Shown here piece after piece: positions 42,950 to 52,247 of a stretch of DNA of 64,000 bases. This stretch comes from Thiomonas delicata (GTDB lineage Bacteria; Pseudomonadota; Gammaproteobacteria; Burkholderiales; Burkholderiaceae_C). Below the pieces are notes generated by a model. That model was given only the letters and a program-made list of their open reading frames with translations. It ran no database searches and had not been told where the DNA came from. The stretch spans positions 336,009 through 400,008 of the forward strand of contig NZ_LT592171.1 in assembly GCF_900088825.1 (NCBI RefSeq), written 5' to 3'. Made by a program: the position numbers and the translations under genes. Every line of letters starts with the position of its first letter. The first letter of the stretch is position 1.

Positions 42950-44248
42950 ATGCAGAGCAATGTACTGACGGCAGCGGACCGACCGGCCCGCACGCCACTC
43001 AACCGCAACCAGATCACCGGGTTCTGGGCCGCCTGGTTCGGCTGGACCCTGGACGGCATGGATTCGATCATCTACGCCCTGGTCCTCGTGCCCGCGCTCA
43101 CCGAGCTGCTGCCGAAATCCGGCTTCACCGCCACGCCCGCGCACATCGGCCTGGCGGGCTCCATCCTCTTCGCGCTGTTCCTGGTGGGCTGGGGCCTGTC
43201 GTTCATCTGGGGGCCGATCGCCGATCGCTTCGGACGGACCCGCGTGCTCGCCGCCACCATCTTCGGCTATGCCTTGTTCACCGGCCTGGCGGCGATGTCG
43301 CAGAACGTCTGGGAACTCGCCGTGTTCAGGCTGCTGGCCGGCGTGGGCATCGGCGGTGAATGGGCGCTGGCCGGAACGTATGTGGCCGAAGCCTGGCCGG
43401 AGGACCGGCGCAAGATGGGCGCCGGCTATCTCCAGACCGGGTATTACGCGGGTTTCTTCATCGCCGCCGCGCTCAACTACACGGTGGGGGCGCACTACGG
43501 CTGGCGCGCCATGTTCCTCTGCGGCCTGGTGCCGGTGGTGGTGTCCATCTTCACCCTGCTCAAGGTGCGCGAGCCCGAGCGTTGGGAAAAAATCCAAGAC
43601 AAGCCGGTGCAGCGCAGTCCCTTGAGGACCATTTTCAATGCCGAATATGCGCGGCGCACCCTGGTCAATTCCGTGCTGCTGACGGTGGCCATCATCGGTC
43701 TGTGGGCGGGTGCCGTGTACGAGCCGGCGGCCATCATCCAGCTCGCCCTCAAGGAAGGCATGACCCACATCCAGGCCGTGCACATGGCCTCCATCGGCAC
43801 CGGCATCCTGTCCATCGGCACCATCCTCGGCTGCCTGGCGCTGCCGGTGATGGCCGAGCGCATCGGCCGCAAGGGCACCCTGGCGTTTTATTTCCTCGGC
43901 ATGGCGGTGTGCATCGCCCTCGGCTTCGGCTGGGCCTTCTACCTGCCCAACGGCCTGGACACCTTCATCACCGTGCTGTTCTTCCTCGGCTTTTTCGGCG
44001 GCAACTTCGCCATGTTCAGCCTCTGGCTGCCGGAGCAGTACGAGACCCGCGTGCGCGCCACCGCCTTCGCCTTCAACACCTCGATCGGACGCTTCATCGG
44101 CGCCGGCGTGAACTTCCTGCTCGCGGCGGCGATCGCCAGTTCCGGAACACTCGGCACGCCGGTGGCCTATACGGCGCTGGCTTTCTTGGCCGGCATCGCC
44201 GTCATCCCCTTCGCCATGGAGACCCGGGGTCAAGCGCTACCGCAGTGA
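42950..44248 (+). CDS. MFS transporter, probably importing malonate or a related acid
   Basis: A 432-residue major facilitator with about 12 membrane segments. The conserved loops are GPIADRFGRTRVLA (residues about 85-98) and LPVMAERIGRKGTLA in the second half. WTLDGMDSIIYALVLVPALT in the first segment (the D of DGMD) is typical of the aromatic-acid/sialic-acid group of organic-acid symporters. It sits directly after mdcH and before the terminator, so malonate uptake is the natural inference; classical mdc operons use MdcF or MdcLM instead. GAAGGAGA precedes the ATG. Confidence 0.88.
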   Translation: MQSNVLTAADRPARTPLNRNQITGFWAAWFGWTLDGMDSIIYALVLVPALTELLPKSGFTATPAHIGLAGSILFALFLVGWGLSFIWGPIADRFGRTRVLAATIFGYALFTGLAAMSQNVWELAVFRLLAGVGIGGEWALAGTYVAEAWPEDRRKMGAGYLQTGYYAGFFIAAALNYTVGAHYGWRAMFLCGLVPVVVSIFTLLKVREPERWEKIQDKPVQRSPLRTIFNAEYARRTLVNSVLLTVAIIGLWAGAVYEPAAIIQLALKEGMTHIQAVHMASIGTGILSIGTILGCLALPVMAERIGRKGTLAFYFLGMAVCIALGFGWAFYLPNGLDTFITVLFFLGFFGGNFAMFSLWLPEQYETRVRATAFAFNTSIGRFIGAGVNFLLAAAIASSGTLGTPVAYTALAFLAGIAVIPFAMETRGQALPQ

Positions 44249-44267
44249 GATGGAACGCCGAACCCAT

Positions 44268-44301
44268 CGATAAAAAACCGCCCTTGGGCGGTTTTTTATC
44301 G
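44268..44301. terminator. Bidirectional rho-independent terminator
   Basis: A perfect inverted repeat with two 16-base arms and a TT centre. It is made of CGATAAAAAACCGCCC and its complement, so each strand shows a GC stem followed by six T. It lies 20 bases after the MFS stop and 18 bases after the efp stop, and serves both converging units. Confidence 0.95.
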
Positions 44302-44318
44302 GGGCATGTCGGCGGTGC

Positions 44319-44873
44319 TCAGACCCGGCCCTTGTATTCACCCGTGCGGGTGTCGATTTCGATCCGGTCGCCGGTGGCGACGAAGATGGGCACCGGGATT
44401 TCAACGCCGGTGGAGATCTTGGCCGGCTTGAGCACCTTGCCCGAGGTGTCGCCCTTGACGGCGGGCTCGGTGTAGATGACCTCGCGCACCACGCTGTTGG
44501 GCATTTCCACCGAAATGGCCTTGCCGTCGTAGAACACCACTTCGACCGACATGCCGTCTTCCAGGTAGTTGAGGGCGTCGCCGAGATTGTCCTTTTCCAC
44601 TTCGTACTGGTTGTACTCGGTGTCCATGAACACGTACATCGGGTCGGCGAAGTAGGAATAGGTGCATTCCTTGCGGTCGAGCATGACGGGGTCGAGCTTG
44701 TCGTCGGCCTTGTAGACGACCTCGGTGCCGCCGCTGGTCAGCAGGTTCTTCAGCTTCATCTTCACCGTGGCGGCGTTGCGGCCTCCGCGGCTGTATTCGG
44801 TCTTTTGCACGACCATGGGATCCTTGCCCACCATGATGACATTGCCGGCGCGGATTTCTTGAGCGAGTTTCAT
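44319..44873 (-). CDS. efp: Elongation factor P (Arg32 type)
   Basis: A 184-residue translation factor that rescues ribosomes stalled at polyproline. Three beta-barrel domains are expected. The acceptor loop reads [10 protein letters not shown] with Arg32, not Lys, at the modified position; this marks the rhamnosylated EF-P branch. The C-terminus has the family signature [19 protein letters not shown]. The matching rhamnosyltransferase gene earP lies 69 bases upstream on the same strand. Confidence 0.97.
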   Translation of the reverse strand: MKLAQEIRAGNVIMVGKDPMVVQKTEYSRGGRNAATVKMKLKNLLTSGGTEVVYKADDKLDPVMLDRKECTYSYFADPMYVFMDTEYNQYEVEKDNLGDALNYLEDGMSVEVVFYDGKAISVEMPNSVVREVIYTEPAVKGDTSGKVLKPAKISTGVEIPVPIFVATGDRIEIDTRTGEYKGRV

Positions 44874-44942
44874 AAATCGGGGGAGATCTGGATCTGTTGG
44901 AAAGTCAACGCGCCATTTTACCCGGCCGGGCCCTGGCCCGGC

Positions 44943-46100
44943 CTAGATCGGCAAGCCCTGGGGTTTGTGCGCCCGTACCGCTGCCAGAAGCTGGTTGGCC
45001 AAATCGGGCTGGCTGGCCAGGCGGTTGCACCAGGTGCGGGCATGGCGGCGCAGCTGGGGCAGCGCGGTCACGAAGTCGGTCCACGCCGCGTCCAGGTCCA
45101 GGCCGCGGTTCCAGGCGGTCCACAGCGCAATGATGGTGTCGCGCACCTCCGCTGCGGCGTCGGCCAGGTAGACATCGAAAAACGCCTCCAGTTTCTTGAG
45201 GTGGGCGCCATCGTGCTGCGGGTAGACGTGCCAGACCATGGGGCGTGCCGCCCATTGCGCGCGCACGAACGAATCTTCGCCCCGCACGATGCAGACGTCG
45301 GCCGCCCAGAGCAGTTCGTCGAAGCGTTCCTGCGGCATGTAGGGCAGGGCGCACAGGGTCAGGCTGCCGCGCACCGTGGTCTGCCCGGTGAGCAGTTCCA
45401 TGTGCAGCCAATGGTTGACGGACTCCAGGATGGGGCCGGGGCAGATCCACAGTACGGTCGGCCGGTCGGCCGCGGCCAGGCCTTGCAGCCAGGTGTCGAG
45501 GTTGTCGCGCGCATAGCTGAACAGGGCTACAGTGGTGGCATGCTCGGGCGGCGGCGGCAGGCCCAGCGACCGCAGGGCGATGCGCCGTGCCGCCGGCATG
45601 GCCTGCCAGGCATCGCGCCGCGCGAGCAGGTCGGTCTCGCGGATCAAACCGCCCGTGGCCGGGGTGAAGCCGGGAAAGAAGAACAATTTGTTGATGCCGC
45701 CGGGCTGCGGCGAGGGCTTGAGGTGGCTGCCTTCGACCCAGGGCTCGGCGCTGAGATGCTCGAGGTTGAACCAGACCAGGCGTTCGCTGCCGCGTTGCTG
45801 GATGCGCTCCAGGAAGGCCGGCGCGAGCTTGCAGCCGAACAGCTCGACCACCACGTCGCCGGGATCGAGCTGCAGCTGCCGGCCCCAGTTGTACACCTGC
45901 ACGCCGTCCACGCTTTGCTGGGCAAGGCGGGGGTTGACCTGCGGGCAGATGATGCGGAAGGTGTTCAAATCATCGACGAACAGCCGCACATTGCGGCCGT
46001 GCTCGTGCGCGAGCTGGCGCGCCAGCCGCCAGCCCACGCCGACGTCGCCGAAGTTGTCCACGACATGACAGAACAGATCCCAGGTTTCGCGTTGACTCAT
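44943..46100 (-). CDS. earP: EF-P arginine rhamnosyltransferase
   Basis: A 385-residue GT-B glycosyltransferase that puts rhamnose from dTDP-rhamnose onto Arg32 of EF-P. The N-terminal [20 protein letters not shown] contains the catalytic Asp pair (Asp15, Asp19). The nucleotide-sugar site reads IVRGEDSFVRAQWAARP near residue 265, followed by WHVYPQHDGAHLKKLEAF. ATG 46100 is preferred over a TTG six bases upstream. Its 5' end overlaps the divergent uracil-DNA glycosylase gene by about 36 bases if that gene starts at 46065. Confidence 0.95.
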   Translation of the reverse strand: MSQRETWDLFCHVVDNFGDVGVGWRLARQLAHEHGRNVRLFVDDLNTFRIICPQVNPRLAQQSVDGVQVYNWGRQLQLDPGDVVVELFGCKLAPAFLERIQQRGSERLVWFNLEHLSAEPWVEGSHLKPSPQPGGINKLFFFPGFTPATGGLIRETDLLARRDAWQAMPAARRIALRSLGLPPPPEHATTVALFSYARDNLDTWLQGLAAADRPTVLWICPGPILESVNHWLHMELLTGQTTVRGSLTLCALPYMPQERFDELLWAADVCIVRGEDSFVRAQWAARPMVWHVYPQHDGAHLKKLEAFFDVYLADAAAEVRDTIIALWTAWNRGLDLDAAWTDFVTALPQLRRHARTWCNRLASQPDLANQLLAAVRAHKPQGLPI

Positions 46101-46793
46101 CAGCAAAGCGGCGCATGCGCCGGTAGTTCAGATGTTTACGACAGCCATTGTCGCCGTTGTTCGCGTCTTGCGGATTTTCGCGATGCCGTGCACGAGCGCT
46201 ACCCGACCTATGCCTGCTTGCCGGTGCCCTCGTTCGGGTCCTTGTCGGCGCCGCTGCTGGTCGTGGGGCTGGCGCCGGGACTGCACGGCGCCAATGCGAG
46301 CAACCGGCCGTTCACGGGCGATGGCGCGGGGCCCCTGCTCTACGGCACTTTGACCGCGCTGGGCCTGGCCCGGCGCGACCCGCCGGTGACCGTCACGGAC
46401 CACCCATCGGGCATCACCGCCGGCGACGGGCTGGAACTGCTGGATTGCCGCATCTGCAACAGCGTGAAATGCCTGCCGCCCGGCAACAAGCCCCTGCCGG
46501 CCGAGGTGCGCGCCTGCAACGGCTTCGTGCGGGCCGAGCTGGCCGCCATGCCGCGGCTCAAGGTCGTCGTCGCGCTGGGCACGGTGGCGCATGGCGCGGT
46601 GCTGACCGCGCTCGGGCTGAAGCAGGCCGCGGTTCCCTTTGCGCACGGGGCGCGGCATGCGTTGGACGGTTTCACGCTGTTCGACAGCTACCACTGCAGC
46701 CGCTACAACCAGAACACCGGCCGTCTGACGCCGGCCATGTTCCAAGCCGTGTTCGCGCAAGCCGCGCGCGAGGCGGGCGTGGCCCATTCATGA
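46065..46793 (+). CDS. Type-5 uracil-DNA glycosylase (iron-sulfur)
   Basis: A 242-residue DNA repair glycosylase. The active-site motif is [20 protein letters not shown] near residue 70 and the second motif is [14 protein letters not shown] near residue 215. Cys residues in SHCRRCSRL and [11 protein letters not shown] fit the 4Fe-4S site of families 4 and 5. The first Cys pair requires a start upstream of 46131: ATG 46065 or TTG 46092, both inside the divergent earP gene. The stop overlaps the uvrC start (ATGA), which links two repair genes. Confidence 0.88.
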   Translation: MTEQIPGFALTHQQSGACAGSSDVYDSHCRRCSRLADFRDAVHERYPTYACLPVPSFGSLSAPLLVVGLAPGLHGANASNRPFTGDGAGPLLYGTLTALGLARRDPPVTVTDHPSGITAGDGLELLDCRICNSVKCLPPGNKPLPAEVRACNGFVRAELAAMPRLKVVVALGTVAHGAVLTALGLKQAAVPFAHGARHALDGFTLFDSYHCSRYNQNTGRLTPAMFQAVFAQAAREAGVAHS

Positions 46794-48784
46794 CTCCGCC
46801 GCCCGACACGCGACCCGCCGCGGCGCCGGAGCCGGCGGACCCGCGAGCCCTGGCCAGGCAGGTGGCGGGCTTGCCGCACTTGCCCGGGGTGTACCGCTAT
46901 TTCGCCGCCGACGGCACGCTGTTGTACGTGGGCAAGGCGCGCGACCTGCGCAAGCGCGTGTCCAGCTATTTCCAGAAGGATCATGGCGGCACGCGCACGG
47001 GCCATATGGTCTCGCGCATCGCGCGCCTGGAAACCACGGTCACGCGTTCGGAGGCGGAGGCGCTGCTGCTGGAAAACAACCTGATCAAGACGCAGCAGCC
47101 GCGCTACAACATCCTGTTCCGGGACGACAAGTCCTACCCTTATCTCAAGCTCACCACCGGGCACGCTTTCCCGCGCATGGTGTATTTCCGCGGCGCGATG
47201 GACCGCAGGCACAGCTATTTCGGGCCCTATCCCAGCGCCTGGGCGGTGAAGGAAAGCATCGCCGTGCTGCAGAAGGTGTTCCAGCTGCGCACCTGCGAGG
47301 ACAGCGTGTTCGCCAACCGCAGCCGACCCTGCCTGCTGCACCAGATCCACCGCTGCTCGGCGCCCTGCGTCGGCCACATCACGGCCGCGGCCTACGCCGC
47401 CGACGTGGACGCCGCGACCCGCTTCCTGCGCGGCGAGCACGACGGCGTGCTGAAGGACTTGCAAGCGCGCATGCAGGACCTGGCCGAACAGCTGCGCTTC
47501 GAGGAGGCTGCCGCGGTGCGCAATCAGATCGGCGCGCTGTCGCGCGTGCTGCACCAGCAGAGCATGGAGGTGGGCGGCGACCAGGATGCCGACATCCTGG
47601 CGGTGGTCATGCAGGGCGGGCGCGCCTGCGTCAACCTGGCCATGGTGCGCGGCGGCCGCCATCTCGGGGACCGCGCCTACTTCCCGAGCCATGTGCAGTG
47701 GGCCGAGGCGGTGGATGTCGGCGCGGCCGATGCGTGGCCCGCAGCGCCGCAAGCCGCCGCCGAATCGGGGTTGGCGCGCGCCGGCGCGGACGAGCAGGGA
47801 GGAACGCCTGCGGCGCCACCATCCACCCAGCCGGCGCTGCAGGCCGTGCTCGATGCCTTCGTCGCGCAGCACTATCTGGACCTGCCTTTGCCACCCGTGC
47901 TGGTGACGAATGTGCCGATCGATGCCGAACTCGTCGCCGCCCTGCAGGAGCACACCGGGCAGCGCTGCGTCGCCGTGCCGAATCCGCGCGGCACGCGCCG
48001 GAGCTGGCTGGACATGGCGGTGCAGGGCGCGCAGCTCGCGCTGGCGCGCCTGCTCGCCGAGGAGGGCGCGCAGCATCACCGCACGCGCGCCCTGGTCGAG
48101 GCGCTGGCGCTGGAGATCGAGGATCTGGACGCGCTGCGCATCGAATGCTTCGACGTCAGCCATACCGCCGGGGAGGCCACGCAAGCTTCCTGCGTGGTGT
48201 TCCAGCACCATGCGATGCAGTCGGCGCAGTACCGGCGCTACCGCATCGACGGCGTCACCCCCGGCGACGACTACGCCGCGATGCGCCAGGTTCTGACCCG
48301 GCGTTACGCGAAGCTGGCCGAGGATGCCGACGCCCGCTTGCCCGATCTGGTCCTGATCGACGGTGGCCGCGGCCAGATCGCCGCGGCGCGCGAGGTGTTC
48401 GAGGAACTCGGCCTGGACATCGGCCGCCTGGTGGGCGTGGAAAAGGGCGAGGGGCGCAAGGTTGGCCTGGAGGAGTTGGTGTTCGCCGACGGCCGCCCCA
48501 AGGTTGCGCTGCCGCCGGACAGCCCGGCCTTGCTGCTGGTGGCGCAGATCCGGGACGAGGCGCACCGCTTCGCCATCACCGGCATGCGCGCGCAGCGGGC
48601 GCGCACGCGCACCGGGGGCTCGAAACTGGAGGACATTCCCGGCATCGGCCCGAAACGCCGCGCCAACCTGTTGTCGCGTTTCGGTGGCGTGCGCGGCGTG
48701 GCCTCGGCCAGCGTGGAGGATCTGATGACGGTCGACGGCATTTCGCGCGATCTGGCCCAGACCATTTATGCCGCGCTGCATTGA
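46790..48784 (+). CDS. uvrC: Excinuclease ABC subunit C
   Basis: A 664-residue nucleotide-excision repair nuclease. The N-terminal GIY-YIG domain has [20 protein letters not shown] (residues about 25-45) for the 3' incision. A UVR motif region is near residues 215-250. The RNase H-like C-terminal nuclease has [12 protein letters not shown] near residue 455 and [10 protein letters not shown] near residue 520 for the 5' incision. Two helix-hairpin-helix motifs end the protein ([19 protein letters not shown]). The extra Ala-rich stretch near residues 310-350 is likely a linker. Confidence 0.97.
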   Translation: MTPPPDTRPAAAPEPADPRALARQVAGLPHLPGVYRYFAADGTLLYVGKARDLRKRVSSYFQKDHGGTRTGHMVSRIARLETTVTRSEAEALLLENNLIKTQQPRYNILFRDDKSYPYLKLTTGHAFPRMVYFRGAMDRRHSYFGPYPSAWAVKESIAVLQKVFQLRTCEDSVFANRSRPCLLHQIHRCSAPCVGHITAAAYAADVDAATRFLRGEHDGVLKDLQARMQDLAEQLRFEEAAAVRNQIGALSRVLHQQSMEVGGDQDADILAVVMQGGRACVNLAMVRGGRHLGDRAYFPSHVQWAEAVDVGAADAWPAAPQAAAESGLARAGADEQGGTPAAPPSTQPALQAVLDAFVAQHYLDLPLPPVLVTNVPIDAELVAALQEHTGQRCVAVPNPRGTRRSWLDMAVQGAQLALARLLAEEGAQHHRTRALVEALALEIEDLDALRIECFDVSHTAGEATQASCVVFQHHAMQSAQYRRYRIDGVTPGDDYAAMRQVLTRRYAKLAEDADARLPDLVLIDGGRGQIAAAREVFEELGLDIGRLVGVEKGEGRKVGLEELVFADGRPKVALPPDSPALLLVAQIRDEAHRFAITGMRAQRARTRTGGSKLEDIPGIGPKRRANLLSRFGGVRGVASASVEDLMTVDGISRDLAQTIYAALH

Positions 48785-48876
48785 CCCCCGGCGTGGATGC
48801 CCCCGATTTGCCTTGCGCGGCCGCACGGGTGCGCGAACGCACGCCATCGCGGTGCCGATGGAATAATGCAAGCACC

Positions 48877-49443
48877 ATGACAGTGCCGACCTTTCTGACC
48901 TGGCTGCGGGTGGCGGCGATTCCGCTCATTCTCGGCGTCTATCAAATCCCCGCGGCCTGGCTGTCCATCCCGGAGAAGAATCTTCTCGCCACGGCGCTGT
49001 TCGTGCTCAGCGCCCTCACCGACTGGCTCGACGGCTGGCTCGCGCGGCGCTGGAACCAGACCTCGGCCTTCGGCGCCTTCCTCGACCCGGTGGCCGACAA
49101 GCTCATGGTGTCCGCCGCGCTGCTGGTGCTGCTGGAGCTCTCGCGCATCGGCGCGCTGGTGGCGCTGATCATCATCGGCCGCGAAATCGCCATCTCGGCG
49201 CTGCGCGAATGGATGGCGCGCATCGGCCAGTCCGGCAAGGTGGCGGTGAACTGGCTCGGCAAGGTCAAGACCGCCACGCAGATGGTGGCCATTCCCTTTC
49301 TCTTGTTCGATGGCCGTCTGTTCGGGCTGCTGCCGACGGCGGTGTGGGGCAGTTGGCTGCTCGGCATCGCGGCTTTGCTCACGTTGTGGTCCATGCTGTA
49401 TTACTTCAAGTTGGCACTGAGCGGGATCAACCTCTCCGAATGA
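48877..49443 (+). CDS. pgsA: CDP-diacylglycerol-glycerol-3-phosphate 3-phosphatidyltransferase
   Basis: A 188-residue inner-membrane enzyme that forms phosphatidylglycerol phosphate. The CDP-alcohol phosphotransferase signature is DWLDGWLARRWNQTSAFGAF, continuing to LDPVADKL, near residues 48-75. It has about five hydrophobic segments. Length is normal for the family. The stop overlaps the next gene (ATGA). The 92 bases before it contain no clear promoter, so read-through from uvrC is likely. Confidence 0.95.
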   Translation: MTVPTFLTWLRVAAIPLILGVYQIPAAWLSIPEKNLLATALFVLSALTDWLDGWLARRWNQTSAFGAFLDPVADKLMVSAALLVLLELSRIGALVALIIIGREIAISALREWMARIGQSGKVAVNWLGKVKTATQMVAIPFLLFDGRLFGLLPTAVWGSWLLGIAALLTLWSMLYYFKLALSGINLSE

Positions 49444-50435
49444 ACCCCGACAGCGCGCGGGCGCCCCAACCGCAAGCCGATGCGCCCGTGGCCGAAAGCA
49501 GGCGCAGTTCCTTGGCTCTCTTGGGGCTGCGGCTCATGCCTGTGCTGTTCGTGGTGATCTGGAGCACCGGGTTCATCGTCGCGCGCTACGGCATGCCGTA
49601 TGCGCCGCCGCTCAAATTCCTCTGCCTGCGCTATGGCGCCTCCCTCATCCTGCTGCTGCTCGTGGCGTTCGCCTTGCGAGTGCGCTGGCCGCAGTCGCGC
49701 ACGCAATGGCTGCATCTGGCCGTCGTGGGGGTGCTGATGCAGGCGGGCTATCTCGGCGGCGTGTGGGCCGCCGTCAAACAGGGCATCGGCGCCGGGACCG
49801 TGGCGCTGATCGTCGGGCTGCAGCCCCTGCTGACCGCCGTGCTGGTGTCGCTGGCCGGCCACAAGGTGAGGGCGGCGCAATGGCTGGGCCTTGGCCTGGG
49901 GTTTCTCGGGCTTGGGCTGGTGGTGGCGCGGCAGCTCGAACAGGGCACGTTGTCCGGTGTCAATCTCGCGCTGGCGCTGTTCGCGCTGCTGTGCATCACC
50001 AGCGGAACCTTGTGGCAAAAACGCTACGTCGTCACCACTCCGGTGTGGACCGCCGCCGCCGTGCAGATCGGGGCGGCTTTGCTGGTCAGTCTGCCGATCG
50101 CCTTATGGGAGACGGAGCCCGTGGTGTTCAATATCCAACTCATCGGTGCGCTGGCCTGGTCGGTCCTGGCCATCACCCTGGGGGCCAGCTCGCTGCTCTA
50201 TCTGCTGATCCAGCGCGGCGCGGCGGTGCAGGTCACGAGCCTGATCTACTGGGTTCCTCCCGTCACCGCGCTGATGGGCTGGTGGCTGTTCGATGAACGG
50301 ATCGGTCCCGGCACCTGGGCGGGCATGGCCTTGGTGGCCGCAGGCGTGTTGACGGTGACCCGATCCGGGCGGAGCAGTCAGTCGGAACAGAGGCAGCAGA
50401 CAAGCAGCATCGACACACGAGATCCACACCCATAA
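49440..50435 (+). CDS. DMT-superfamily (EamA) transporter
   Basis: A 331-residue inner-membrane protein with ten predicted helices in two EamA repeats. The first repeat begins FVVIWSTGFIVARYG and the second ends with the LGASSLLYLLIQRGAA and VPPVTALMGWWLFDE region. Such transporters export amino acids or other metabolites; the substrate is unknown. Hydrophilic tails of about 30 residues occur at both ends. It is coupled to pgsA by ATGA, and the dehydrogenase gene follows 17 bases later. Confidence 0.87.
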   Translation: MNPDSARAPQPQADAPVAESRRSSLALLGLRLMPVLFVVIWSTGFIVARYGMPYAPPLKFLCLRYGASLILLLLVAFALRVRWPQSRTQWLHLAVVGVLMQAGYLGGVWAAVKQGIGAGTVALIVGLQPLLTAVLVSLAGHKVRAAQWLGLGLGFLGLGLVVARQLEQGTLSGVNLALALFALLCITSGTLWQKRYVVTTPVWTAAAVQIGAALLVSLPIALWETEPVVFNIQLIGALAWSVLAITLGASSLLYLLIQRGAAVQVTSLIYWVPPVTALMGWWLFDERIGPGTWAGMALVAAGVLTVTRSGRSSQSEQRQQTSSIDTRDPHP

Positions 50436-50452
50436 ATACAGGAGACGAACCC

Positions 50453-51556
50453 ATGCAAACCCCACAGAAAAGACCCTGGCGCATCGCGGTGATCCCGGGC
50501 GACGGCATCGGCCAGGAGGTTGTCCCGCAAGGCCTGCGCGTGATCGAGGCCGCGGCGACGCGCTTCGACATCGCCCTGCAAATCGAGCATTTCGATTTTG
50601 CCTCGTGCGACTACTACCTGCGCCACGGCAGCATGCTGCCGGAAGACTGGAAGGAGCAGCTCGACGGATTCGACGCCATCTTTTTCGGCGCCGTGGGCTG
50701 GCCCGAGAAAGTGCCCGATCACATCTCGCTGTGGGGTTCGCTGCTGCAGTTCCGGCGCGAGTTCGACCAATACGTCAACCTGCGCCCGGCCCGCCTCATG
50801 CCCGGGCTGCGTTCACCGCTCGCCGGCCTGCAGCCGGGGGACATCGACCTTCTCATCGTGCGCGAGAACACCGAAGGCGAGTATTCGAACGCCGGTGGCC
50901 GGCTGTTTGCAGGCACGCCGCGCGAAATGGCGATGCAGGAAACCGTGATGACCCGCGTCGGCGTGGATCGCGTGCTGCATGACGCATTCAATCAAGCCGC
51001 GCGCCGGCCGCGCAAGTTGCTGACCTCCGCTACCAAGTCCAACGGCATCTCCATCACCATGCCCTACTGGGACGAGCGCGTGCGCGCCGTCGCGGCCGAA
51101 CACCCGCAGGTGCGCTGGAACCAGTTCCATATCGACGCGCTGTGCGCCCGGCTCGTGCAGCGTCCGCAGGAGTTCGACGTCATCGTCGGCAGCAATCTGT
51201 TCGGCGACATCCTGAGCGATCTGGCTCCCGCGCTGTGCGGCACGCTGGGCATCGCGCCGTCCGCCAACCTCAACCCCGAGCGCCTGCATCCCTCGCTGTT
51301 CGAGCCGGTGCACGGGTCGGCGCCGGACATCGCCGGGCGCGGCCTCGCCAACCCGATCGGGCAGATCTGGAGCGCCGCGCTGATGTTCGATTTCCTCGGT
51401 CACCCGAAGGCGCACGACGCCATCGTGCAGGCCATCGAGGGCGTGCTCGACCCGCGCAGCGGCGCCCCGCGCACGCCCGATCTGGGCGGCTCTGCCAGCA
51501 CCCAGGACATGGGCCGGGCCGTGGCCCAGGCCGTGATTGCAGCTAACCTTGATTGA
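50453..51556 (+). CDS. Tartrate dehydrogenase/D-malate decarboxylating dehydrogenase
   Basis: A 367-residue beta-decarboxylating dehydrogenase of the isocitrate/isopropylmalate family. Diagnostic text includes AVIPGDGIGQEVVPQGLRVI, FFGAVGWPEKVPDHISLWG, LIVRENTEGEYSNAGG, and GSNLFGDILSDLAPALCGTL with metal-binding Asp residues. The combination GWP...VPDHISLWG points to the TtuC/DmlA branch, which oxidises tartrate or D-malate with NAD+. AGGAGA precedes the start. It forms a likely unit with the DMT transporter upstream. Confidence 0.9.
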   Translation: MQTPQKRPWRIAVIPGDGIGQEVVPQGLRVIEAAATRFDIALQIEHFDFASCDYYLRHGSMLPEDWKEQLDGFDAIFFGAVGWPEKVPDHISLWGSLLQFRREFDQYVNLRPARLMPGLRSPLAGLQPGDIDLLIVRENTEGEYSNAGGRLFAGTPREMAMQETVMTRVGVDRVLHDAFNQAARRPRKLLTSATKSNGISITMPYWDERVRAVAAEHPQVRWNQFHIDALCARLVQRPQEFDVIVGSNLFGDILSDLAPALCGTLGIAPSANLNPERLHPSLFEPVHGSAPDIAGRGLANPIGQIWSAALMFDFLGHPKAHDAIVQAIEGVLDPRSGAPRTPDLGGSASTQDMGRAVAQAVIAANLD

Positions 51557-51738
51557 CATGGCCTGGGCGCATCGTTCTAATGGCATCCAGCTGCCGCCGG
51601 TAAGATCTGGGCGGTTGCGAACCCAGCAGTACACCCACCGGCAGGCGCGCCTGCCCGCGTTTGACACTTGCGAGCTGGCCTGCGCCATTCGGCAAGCCGG
51701 CGTTTCCTTTTTTGCATGATCCTCTCCAGGGGGCTAGA

Positions 51739-52011
51739 GTGAACAAAACAGAATTGATCGAATACATCGCCAAGAAGTCCGACATCTCCAAGGCGGCCGC
51801 TGCGCGCGCTCTGGATTCGATGATCGAGGGTGTCAAGGTCACCCTGAAGAAGGGCGGCACCGTCACCCTCATCGGCTTCGGCACCTTCGCCGTCACCAAG
51901 CGCCCGGCCCGCACCGGACGCAATCCCCGCACCGGCGCGTCGATCAAGATCAAGGCGGCCAAGGTGCCCAAGTTCCGTCCCGGCAAGGGCTTGAAAGACG
52001 CTTTGAACTAA
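51739..52011 (+). CDS. hupB: HU-family DNA-binding protein
   Basis: A 90-residue histone-like protein that bends and compacts DNA. It starts [20 protein letters not shown] and has the HU signature [20 protein letters not shown] near residues 47-66, with the minor-groove arm Pro. The start is GTG 51739 after CCAGGGGG, unusual for such an abundant protein. A TTGACA box at 51661 could be its -35, though the -10 is weak. tRNA-Val and ppiD follow, a recurrent betaproteobacterial order in which lon usually precedes hupB. Here the upstream gene is a dehydrogenase instead. Confidence 0.94.
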   Translation: MNKTELIEYIAKKSDISKAAAARALDSMIEGVKVTLKKGGTVTLIGFGTFAVTKRPARTGRNPRTGASIKIKAAKVPKFRPGKGLKDALN

Positions 52012-52047
52012 GCGGCGCCCATAGCACGGCATTCAGACTAGGTTTGC

Positions 52048-52123
52048 GGGTGCTTAGCTCAGTTGGTAGAGCGGCGCCCTTACAAGGCGTAGGTCGGGGG
52101 TTCGAACCCCTCAGCACCCACCA
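52048..52123 (+). tRNA. tRNA-Val (anticodon TAC)
   Basis: A complete cloverleaf: acceptor GGGTGCT/AGCACCC, D-loop AGCTCAGTTGGTAGAGC, anticodon TAC at 52081-52083 in the loop CTTACAA, T-loop TTCGAAC, and encoded CCA. It reads GUA and related valine codons. It lies 36 bases after hupB. Confidence 0.96.
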
Positions 52124-52161
52124 GTTGCATGCCGGAGCACGAAACCCGTGCAACGGTCTTC

Positions 52162-52197
52162 AAAGGCGAACGGTTACGCTGTTCGCCTTTTGTTTTT
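52162..52197 (+). terminator. Rho-independent terminator after tRNA-Val
   Basis: A 10-bp stem (AAAGGCGAAC, 52162-52171, with its complement at 52181-52190), a 9-base loop and a T-rich tail. It ends the hupB/tRNA-Val transcript before ppiD. Confidence 0.88.
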
Positions 52198-52247
52198 CCG
52201 GTATTTTTCTTTATTCCGCGATGTGATCGCACACGACGAGCCGCTCC

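Noticed and set aside
41894-44233. A 779-codon minus-strand open frame opposite mdcH and the MFS gene.
   Set aside because: His/Gln/Gly-rich shadow text; both plus-strand genes are well supported.
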